Source of the DNA: Candidatus Cloacimonetes bacterium HGW-Cloacimonetes-3
GTDB taxonomy: Bacteria > Cloacimonadota > Cloacimonadia > Cloacimonadales > Cloacimonadaceae
Direction: 5' to 3'
Assembly: GCA_002840645.1 (NCBI GenBank)
Contig: PHBO01000016.1
Location: 1-50,241 of the forward strand
Length of the DNA stretch: 50,241 bases
Shown here: positions 1 through 5,410 of the stretch, one piece after another
Position numbering within the stretch: the stretch's first letter is position 1
Layout of the letters: each line of letters opens with the position of its first letter
The notes under the pieces: model-generated
Told to the model about the DNA's origin: nothing
The model's database searches: none
The model's input: the letters and a program-made list of their open reading frames with translations, nothing else
Position numbers and translations under genes: made by a program

Positions 1-23
1 GCCAGGATCAAACTCTCCATCAT
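1..23 (-). rRNA. rrs: 16S ribosomal RNA, 5' end only (gene continues off the left edge)
   Basis: Read on the minus strand, bases 16 to 1 are AGAGTTTGATCCTGGC, the universal 5' motif of bacterial 16S rRNA (27F primer site). In Escherichia coli this motif begins at about nucleotide 8, so the mature 5' end should fall near base 23. Only this fragment is present; the rest of the rRNA operon lies to the left of the window. A strong promoter lies upstream at about 122-152. Confidence 0.88.
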
Positions 24-76
24 AATTAAATGACTGAAGTGACAAGAGCTTCATTCTCACATTCACACTCTATAAA

Positions 77-91
77 CTGTCTAAAAGATCA
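77..91 (-). promoter_or_regulatory. boxA-like antitermination site in the rRNA leader
   Basis: The minus strand reads TGATCTTTTAGACAG between the rRNA promoter and the 16S 5' end. It resembles the NusB/NusE boxA consensus (TGCTCTTTAACA) with a few differences, and it sits in the expected leader position. The call rests on position plus partial match only. Confidence 0.35.
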
Positions 92-121
92 TTTTTGCCC
101 TGCCCTCGTCGAGCAGGTTGC

Positions 122-175
122 GTCATACTCTTTACGGCGGTTTTTTTGTCAACGGCTTTTTTTTAGAATTATCGG
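122..175 (-). promoter_or_regulatory. Probable rRNA operon promoter with A/T-rich upstream element
   Basis: On the minus strand a perfect -35 TTGACA (152-147) is followed after 19 bp by TATGAC (127-122), a 4/6 match to the -10 box. The bases upstream of the -35 are very A/T rich with an A8 run, as in UP elements of strong rRNA promoters. The 16S 5' end lies about 100 nt downstream. The -35 is unambiguous; the exact -10 is less certain. Confidence 0.6.
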
Positions 176-374
176 TTATTTTCCTTTCTGTACACGCTAA
201 GATATTGCCGTTCAGATGCTAATGAATGTGATATATTTTCCGTATCGTAGCTTCAGACTCATAAAATACCATAGCTTGGTAGTGCCCAAACAGGCTAAAA
301 ACCATTTTGCCGGATTTAGAAATCGACGTTTTACGCTACGAGAAGGATGGAATTAGTGATGGGAGATATCAGCA

Positions 375-551
375 GCATGGAGTTCAAAGTGCTTTTCCCA
401 GCATCAAGCTATCTCCAAATCTGAGAGCACTTCGGACTTCATGCGTGCAGCAAGAGACTAATTGTTACCGCCATGTGACCGTTTGAAGTCCGAGCCGGCG
501 TTAAATTTGATATACGCTCAAGCTTCTCCCAGCCGGCTTGAACTCCAAACT
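375..551 (+). repeat. RAYT-flanking structured repeat, copy 1 (177 bp)
   Basis: Two hairpins can be drawn. Stem 1 pairs 375-393 with 426-444 over 19 positions; every departure from Watson-Crick pairing is a G-U wobble. Stem 2 pairs about 481-499 with 532-550, again with only G-U exceptions. The outer ends GGAGTTCAA and TTGAACTCC are also inverted repeats of each other. It ends 16 bp from the stop codon of the transposase gene. Confidence 0.85.
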
Positions 552-567
552 GAACAGGTTGCACACC

Positions 568-1134
568 TTAATCCAGCAAATACTTCTCAATATGCTTAAG
601 TGCTGTTATCTTCTCCATAATCTCCCGGTAGCTGGAAGCATCCTTGAAATAAGCCCGGCAGATGCTTTCATCACACAATTGCGTATGGCGCAGCCCAATC
701 CACTCCTGATAATTTGACCATTCCCAATCTTCTGGTGATTTCACGAAGCCCGCGGACACAGGATTCTGGTGAATATACGCAGACAAGCGCAGCAGATAGA
801 TGTCTTTATCCACGTGTTTATGCTGAGTTTTCCCGGCAAAGATACTGCCTTTCCCTCCGTACTTCCCATTGTAATACATCGAATAGCTGAACCATATCTT
901 GCTCATGCTCTGGTAAATAGGGTATTCACCATTTTGCCGGATTAAGAAATGATAATGGTTTGGCATCAGACAGAAAGCGACCATCGAGAAGCTGGTGCTA
1001 TCCAGATACTTCGTCATAAGACTAAGGCATTTTCGGTAGTCTTCGGCATCCCGAAAAAGTAATAAGCTTTGCGAAGCGTGATTGTAGATATGATAATAGC
1101 AGGCTGAGATGAATTCCACGGCTTTAACTCTCAT
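568..1134 (-). CDS. REP-associated tyrosine transposase (RAYT), IS200-like Y1/HUH family
   Basis: This 188-residue protein has the single-domain Y1 transposase layout. The N-terminal YYHIYNHASQSLLLFRD block is followed by MPNHYHFLI with the HUH metal ligands (H60-Y-H62), and later by AYIHQNPVSAGF, where Y120 is the likely nucleophile. A WSNYQEW block follows, as in RAYT proteins. HUH transposases cut and rejoin single-stranded DNA at hairpin feet through a 5'-phosphotyrosine link; RAYTs act on REP hairpins. The ATG is preceded by AAAGGA. The gene lies between two 177-bp hairpin repeats, which supports RAYT over a classical IS200/IS605 insertion. It is intact, without frameshift. No TnpB or accessory gene is next to it. 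Confidence 0.88.
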   Translation of the reverse strand: MRVKAVEFISACYYHIYNHASQSLLLFRDAEDYRKCLSLMTKYLDSTSFSMVAFCLMPNHYHFLIRQNGEYPIYQSMSKIWFSYSMYYNGKYGGKGSIFAGKTQHKHVDKDIYLLRLSAYIHQNPVSAGFVKSPEDWEWSNYQEWIGLRHTQLCDESICRAYFKDASSYREIMEKITALKHIEKYLLD

Positions 1135-1182
1135 CCATTATTCCTTTATCTTTTATAACTATAAGTTGTTAGCACCAACTAA

Positions 1183-1359
1183 GCATGGAGTTCAAAGCAC
1201 TTATCCATATTCAGCACTTACTCCGTATTTGACAGTGCTTCGGACTTCATGCGTGCAGCAAGTAACTAATTATTCGCAGCAAGTGACCGTTTGAAGTCCG
1301 AGCCGGCGCTAAGATATTGGTAAGCTCTAGCTTCTCACAGCTGGCTTGAACTCCAAACT
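1183..1359 (+). repeat. RAYT-flanking structured repeat, copy 2 (177 bp)
   Basis: Same length, ends and orientation as the copy at 375-551. Stem 1 pairs 1183-1201 with 1234-1252. The inner part of the stem is GCACT/AGTGC here but GTGCT/AGCAC in copy 1, so both arms changed together and pairing is kept. The second hairpin and the shared segment CAAGT(A)ACTAATT in the linker are also retained. It lies 48 bp upstream of the transposase start. Confidence 0.85.
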
Positions 1360-1375
1360 AAAACAATCTGCCTTT

Positions 1376-1780
1376 TTAAATAATTGTTTTCCACCGTTCA
1401 TGCCAAATTTTACAAACACCAGGATCGAATTCAACTACATACATTTCTGCGTTGCCATGTATTTTACTGTCAATTACTGCAAGTTCTTCAGGATTAAGAT
1501 AAGCGCACAATACTAAAGAGTTGTCGACTATAAAAGTTAAAGTGGATAACGAATCCCATCTGAAAAAGCTGTTATGAGGTTTTCTTGTAGAATTTAGGAG
1601 TTTCTTGGCAGTTGTATTTTGTTTCAACTCATAAACTAAAGGTCCATTTTTTAGAGGTGTTATAAAATATAGTGTTTTTAGTTCTGAAACTGCTCTATTA
1701 GACAATTCAATTAAAATTTCTATAACAGAGGTATGATTTGTTGTGTCTTTCTCAGGTATCAAACATCTTAAAACATCCAT
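1376..1780 (-). CDS. Hypothetical protein (134 aa)
   Basis: I do not recognise this protein. It starts with ATG behind AAGGAT at a sensible distance and is visibly more A/T rich than the housekeeping genes further right. It has no signal peptide, membrane segment or obvious catalytic motif, and looks like a small soluble alpha/beta protein (acidic middle, and a C-terminal FDPGVCKIWHERW stretch). It lies 16 bp from the RAYT repeat and shares its strand, so it may be accessory DNA. It could be a fragment of a larger family, but nothing visible tells which. Confidence 0.55.
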   Translation of the reverse strand: MDVLRCLIPEKDTTNHTSVIEILIELSNRAVSELKTLYFITPLKNGPLVYELKQNTTAKKLLNSTRKPHNSFFRWDSLSTLTFIVDNSLVLCAYLNPEELAVIDSKIHGNAEMYVVEFDPGVCKIWHERWKTII

Positions 1781-2137
1781 GTTAAATCCTTTTATTTTAT
1801 TCTTATACAGTCAATGTGTTTTTCATATCCGAGATCGATACTTAACGAAGCTCAAGTAAATTGTGCCGGATATCTTGTTTATCTTTCCTTGCATTGTGTG
1901 ATCTCTAGACTACTTTAGGTACATAGTTAGCTCCTAAACTCATCCACAGTATAGCATTGTATTCCGATTTCTCCAATTATCATCCTTATGAAGATTGCGA
2001 TGACTTTTATCTTGCTCCTTGAACTCATATTATCAAATATCCATAGAACTCACTAGATATCTTAGGAATGCGGCATGCTTCGAGCTTGAAAAAACTACTA
2101 TATTATACCTAAAATAACTGCTTGATCCTACTATTGT
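1781..2137. other. Gene-free stretch, nothing recognised
   Basis: About 357 bp of A/T-rich sequence between two minus-strand genes. I see no credible coding frame, RNA gene or strong hairpin. It presumably holds the promoter of the small gene ending at 1376 but no convincing -35/-10 pair stands out. Confidence 0.4.
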
Positions 2138-2683
2138 TTATTTCGATGCTGAATAATTATTAAAGTTCCGCGAAATATTGTATTGAGCTTGTTGTTTCGT
2201 ATAATACGGTAGCTTTGAACCTACCTCAATAGCTTTATCTTTTGCTATTTCATATCCGTTCAGGTAAGCTATAAAATACCATTCATAAGCCATAGACAGT
2301 TCTTTCCCATACCCATAGCCTTTTTCATAGTACTCACCGAGTTGATACTGTGCAGCAGGAAGCCCTTTCTCAGCCGCTTTTGTCATTTGTTGATGAGCTA
2401 GGGGTTCACCATACCCAGGATCTTCAAACCTAACAATGTCTTTGTAGATTAACATTGATGCTTCGTACAGTGCTTCAGGGGTTTGGGACGCTTCGAAATA
2501 ATCATAAGCTTTTATTGTATTTTTCTTTACCTTCCCACCCTGTAGATATTCCATACCAAGCCTATACGCAGCTTTCTGGTCACCTTGCTTTGCACTTCTT
2601 TTTAATTTTGATATCTCTGGGTCGGTGCAGCTTGTTAACAGTGACACCATCAATAGTACAATGGATATTGTAATCTTGTTCAT
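2138..2683 (-). CDS. Lipoprotein with Sel1-like (TPR-type) repeats
   Basis: The 181-residue product begins with a hydrophobic signal ending in the lipobox LLTSC (Cys19), so it should be lipidated and envelope anchored. The rest shows Sel1-type helical repeats: AKQGDQKAAYRLGMEYLQG near 32-50 and AAEKGLPAAQYQLGEYYEKG near 103-122, with a weaker unit between and another after. Sel1 repeats form solenoids for protein-protein contact; the partner is unknown. The ATG has a strong AGGAG site. Standing alone between accessory genes, it gives no hint of a pathway. Confidence 0.78.
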   Translation of the reverse strand: MNKITISIVLLMVSLLTSCTDPEISKLKRSAKQGDQKAAYRLGMEYLQGGKVKKNTIKAYDYFEASQTPEALYEASMLIYKDIVRFEDPGYGEPLAHQQMTKAAEKGLPAAQYQLGEYYEKGYGYGKELSMAYEWYFIAYLNGYEIAKDKAIEVGSKLPYYTKQQAQYNISRNFNNYSASK

Positions 2684-2750
2684 ACATTCTCCTGCTTATT
2701 TTATTAGTTTTGCAAGTCTATATCGTTTATTTCATAAATAATGCACGTTA

Positions 2751-3107
2751 TCAATACGAACTAATCGCTTCAAGAACAGCCATATTGATATAAAGTGGTT
2801 TTAAAATCCCTCCCCAGGAATTGCTGCAGCTTTTAGCGATTTCTTCTGCCAGATTGTTGTAGTCAGTACCCCAATTCTGGCTATACCACAGATACACGCT
2901 GTTGGGGTTAAGATTGGTATCTGCAGCAGTCCATGTGATATCATGAGTATCACCCAGATACCAGGTTTCACCGCCATTTGGTGATGATAAATCTAAAGTT
3001 GGATCCACCGTATCCAGCGTAAACAACTCGGTATCGGTGTAGCTGCTTAAGCCAAACAAGCTTCCTAAAGCAAGTAAAAATAAGCCTAACAGTAATGTCA
3101 GTTTCAT
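2751..3107 (-). pseudogene. Truncated secreted-protein remnant (signal peptide plus start of an Ig-like/KNH-type domain)
   Basis: The 118-residue frame starts after an excellent AGGAGG site and has a signal peptide. It is followed by SPNGGETWYLGDTHDITW and LNPNSVYLWYS, the opening of an Ig-like domain common in large secreted proteins of this bacterial group. After about residue 90 the expected repeat pattern is lost and the frame ends, with no further domains or C-terminal sorting signal. Secreted proteins of this type are usually several hundred residues, so I read it as a 3'-deleted remnant. A short functional secreted protein remains possible. Confidence 0.5.
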
Positions 3108-3246
3108 TGTTTCCTCCTGTTGGGGTGAGATTGTTACGCCTTGAGTTTTATCATAAATTCATAAAGAAACACTGCCTGTTATTTGTCAATAACAAATCCG
3201 CAAACACTAAATTAGTTCAGAACAGCATGCCAAGCATATACTTCCC

Positions 3247-3280
3247 ATAACCCTCCCGTATCGGAATATGGGAGGGTTAT
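3247..3280. repeat. Palindromic repeat family A, copy 1
   Basis: ATAACCCTCCCGTAT (3247-3261), a 4-nt loop, then ATATGGGAGGGTTAT (3266-3280) form a 15-bp stem with one G-U type mismatch. A similar palindrome with the same flanking tail (GG(C/T)GGGATAT(G/A)CG) occurs at 41784-41815, so this is a dispersed family and not a one-off terminator. Confidence 0.75.
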
Positions 3281-3482
3281 AGGCGGGATATGCGTAAAAG
3301 GTATGTAGGGTATAGGTTTAGTGGCATAACAAAGAAGATGAAAAGAAACTATTTTCGGGTTTTGAAAGATTTTCGGCATTTCTGTCCCGATTTTTGAATT
3401 CTGTCCCCCTATATATAGTAGAGGGTGCTAATTGTTAGCCCTTAAAGATTAAGCGTTAAACGCAACAAAAAAGGAGATTATG

Positions 3483-3929
3483 ATGAAAGTAGGATTTCAA
3501 TACGGATTAGCAGGTTACACTGGCAAGCTTGATGGCTTGGTGTATTATTACGACAAAGTTGGTGGTAGAGTGTATGCCCGGAAGTGGGTTTATCCCCGGC
3601 TTACCCAGGAAAACGTAAGGATTGGAAGTATCTCGGACAATCTGTTTGCCATACAGCCATCCGAGGCTTACAAAGATAATCTGCGTATGTATGTGCCGCG
3701 CTACAATACCTTGAAGGTAGCAGAACACAGACCGGTGCGCTCATGGGTGAATATCTACCTGAAGATGATGTATAATATGGCAAAGCAGATGCCGGAAGTG
3801 GATTTGCGCACTATTAGCAGAGAGCAAATATATCAGAACAACATGCCGTGTATAAGTGTAAAACAAGCTGTGGAAGCAGGGCTACTACCTGAGGTGAAGG
3901 GCTATGAGCGGATGACGGCAGAGATGTAG
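3483..3929 (+). CDS. Conserved-looking protein of unknown function (148 aa)
   Basis: I do not recognise this family. Two adjacent ATG codons are possible. The second (3483) sits 6 nt from AAGGAG, the first (3480) only 3 nt, so I chose the second. The protein is soluble, basic, and rich in Tyr and Arg in its first half: GYTGKLDGLVYYYDKVGGR, then YARKWVYPRLTQENVRIGS. There is no signal peptide or membrane segment. The KLDGLVYYY...ARKWVYPR block looks like a structured, possibly nucleic-acid- or particle-binding surface, but that is a guess. Its stop codon runs straight into a G-rich short-period repeat (3927-3970). Confidence 0.65.
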   Translation: MKVGFQYGLAGYTGKLDGLVYYYDKVGGRVYARKWVYPRLTQENVRIGSISDNLFAIQPSEAYKDNLRMYVPRYNTLKVAEHRPVRSWVNIYLKMMYNMAKQMPEVDLRTISREQIYQNNMPCISVKQAVEAGLLPEVKGYERMTAEM

Positions 3930-3970
3930 GGGTGCTGGGGTGTTGGAGAGCGGGAGTGCTGGGGTTGTAG
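3927..3970 (+). repeat. Short-period degenerate repeat starting at a stop codon
   Basis: G-rich units of the type GGTGCTGGGGTGTTGG follow directly on the TAG stop of the preceding gene for about 40 bp. Similar, differently worded short-period tracts follow or flank genes at 4441, 5299, 16826, 31681 and 32078. Confidence 0.5.
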
Positions 3971-4087
3971 GATGATGTGCTATTTCCTTGCATAAGATGC
4001 AGTTGCTAAATGCGTAAAGCGAATTATATTGACAAAAGCAGTGCATGTAGCATAAGGAGACAAAATCATTAAACTGGAGACCAAACA

Positions 4088-4444
4088 ATGCTAAGGCAAG
4101 TTCTACTATCCAAGTTGCACAGGGCTACGGTTACCGAGTGCGATATAAATTATAACGGCAGCATCAAGATAGATGAAGCCCTGCTGGAAGCCACCGGTAT
4201 GCGTGAATTCGAGAAAGTGGAAATATTCAACATCACTAATGGCAACCGGTTTTCCACCTACATTATATTGGGTGAAAGAGGCAACGGAGATATCAGCATC
4301 AACGGTGCTGCGGCAAGACTTGTGCAAGTGGGCGATAAAGTTATCATCATCAATTACGGCATGATGGACGAAGCCGAGATGCAAGCCCATAAGCCACGCA
4401 TAGTCGTGCTAACCGAACAAAACAAGGTTGAAAATACTAATTGA
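4088..4444 (+). CDS. panD: Aspartate 1-decarboxylase (pantothenate pathway)
   Basis: PanD makes beta-alanine from L-aspartate for pantothenate and CoA synthesis. The 118-residue length is typical. The proenzyme is self-cleaved at Gly24-Ser25 (YNGSIKID here), which yields the pyruvoyl cofactor from Ser25. The TYIILGERGNGDISINGAAAR block contains the conserved Tyr and the family core, and GDKVIIINYG follows. Translation starts at ATG behind GGAGA. The TGA stop overlaps the possible TTG start of panC, so the two genes are coupled and supply both halves of the pantoate/beta-alanine ligation step. The final residues and the stop come from an A/T-rich simple repeat. Confidence 0.95.
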   Translation: MLRQVLLSKLHRATVTECDINYNGSIKIDEALLEATGMREFEKVEIFNITNGNRFSTYIILGERGNGDISINGAAARLVQVGDKVIIINYGMMDEAEMQAHKPRIVVLTEQNKVENTN

Positions 4445-5298
4445 AAATTGAGAATGGAGAATTGAGTATTATTCATACTCCATTGGAGATGCAGGCCCTA
4501 AGCCAGAACTGGCAAAAGGGTTTATCAATTGGCTTTGTTCCCACCATGGGCTTTCTGCATGAGGGGCATCTGTCTTTAGTGCAGGAATCTAACCGGATGT
4601 GCGATGTTACGGTAGTATCCATCTTTGTAAATCCTTCGCAATTCGGGGCTAATGAGGACTTGAGCAGTTACCCGCGTAATCTGGAGCGGGATTTGCAGCT
4701 TCTATCCAAACACAAAGTAGATTATGTGTTTATCCCCAAAGCAGAAGACATATATCCCCCCACATACCGCACCTGGGTGAACGTAACAGGCATCAGCGAA
4801 GTATTATGCGGGGCAAGCCGTCCGGGACACTTTACCGGGGTTGCCACAGTAGTGTTGAAGCTGGTAAACATTGTGAAACCAGGTTTGATGTTCATGGGCG
4901 AAAAGGACTATCAACAGGTAACTGTGCTGAAAGCCATGCTGAAAGACCTGAACGTCCCCACCACTATAATCCCCTGCCCCATCATGCGTGAAGCCGATGG
5001 CTTGGCGATGAGCAGCCGCAATACTTACCTGAAAGGCGAAGCCAGACAGCAGGCATTGTGTCTGTATAAAGCTATCCTTATGGCAAAACAGCTATATCGT
5101 GAAGGGATCAGGGATACCAATATGCTTTGTGAAGCCGCAAGTGAGATAATTAAAACCAACAAAGGCGAGATTGACTATATCGAGTTCGTAGATCCCGAGA
5201 CATTAGCACATGTGGGATATGCAGAAGCCGACACCAGAATGATCCTGGCAGTGAAAGTAGGTGTCACTCGCCTGATAGATAACTCACTAATCCAATAA
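4441..5298 (+). CDS. panC: Pantothenate synthetase (pantoate-beta-alanine ligase)
   Basis: PanC condenses pantoate with beta-alanine using ATP. It shows VPTMGFLHEGHLSLV with the HxGH nucleotidyl-transferase motif, FVNPSQFGANEDLSSYPR, GHFTGVATVV, FMGEKDYQQ and READGLAMSSRN, all PanC hallmarks. Two TTG starts are possible. The one at 4441 overlaps the panD stop (translational coupling) and gives 285 aa. The one at 4462 gives an N-terminus (MSIIHTP...) whose distance to VPTMG matches family members better, but its GGAG lies only 2 nt away. The 4441-4470 stretch is a simple repeat, so the extra N-terminal residues may be repeat-derived. panB is not in the window. Confidence 0.94.
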   Translation: MKIENGELSIIHTPLEMQALSQNWQKGLSIGFVPTMGFLHEGHLSLVQESNRMCDVTVVSIFVNPSQFGANEDLSSYPRNLERDLQLLSKHKVDYVFIPKAEDIYPPTYRTWVNVTGISEVLCGASRPGHFTGVATVVLKLVNIVKPGLMFMGEKDYQQVTVLKAMLKDLNVPTTIIPCPIMREADGLAMSSRNTYLKGEARQQALCLYKAILMAKQLYREGIRDTNMLCEAASEIIKTNKGEIDYIEFVDPETLAHVGYAEADTRMILAVKVGVTRLIDNSLIQ

Positions 5299-5344
5299 CA
5301 ACTTCAACACCCAACAACTTTCTTTACCAGGGCTCGATTTCTAC

Positions 5345-5371
5345 TTGACATATTCTTTGCAGTATTAATAT
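5345..5371 (+). promoter_or_regulatory. Possible sigma-70-type promoter for the secreted repeat protein
   Basis: TTGACA at 5345-5350 and TAATAT at 5366-5371 are separated by 15 bp. The next gene starts at 5411. The -35 is perfect; the -10 is 4/6 and the spacing short, so this is tentative. Confidence 0.4.
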
Positions 5372-5410
5372 CGTCATTATCAAGGTTTTGATATCTCTTT
5401 GGAGGAAATA

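Larger units (their letters stand above)
375..1359 (-). mobile_element. REPtron-like unit: RAYT transposase gene between two 177-bp structured direct repeats
   Basis: A 189-codon HUH/Y1 transposase gene (568-1134) sits between two directly repeated 177-bp copies at 375-551 and 1183-1359. Each copy starts GCATGGAGTTCAAAG and ends TTGAACTCCAAACT and can fold into two long hairpins. This matches the known arrangement of REP-associated tyrosine transposases bounded by REP/BIME sequences. Whether the unit still moves, or whether the transposase acts on other genomic copies, cannot be seen here. Confidence 0.8.

Noticed and set aside
1109-1294. Plus-strand 61-aa frame over the second RAYT repeat
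   Set aside because: It runs through hairpin repeat sequence and the start of the transposase gene, with no ribosome-binding site.
5399-5410. Upstream TTG start for the secreted repeat protein
   Set aside because: The TTG overlaps the GGAGGA ribosome-binding site that serves ATG 5411.
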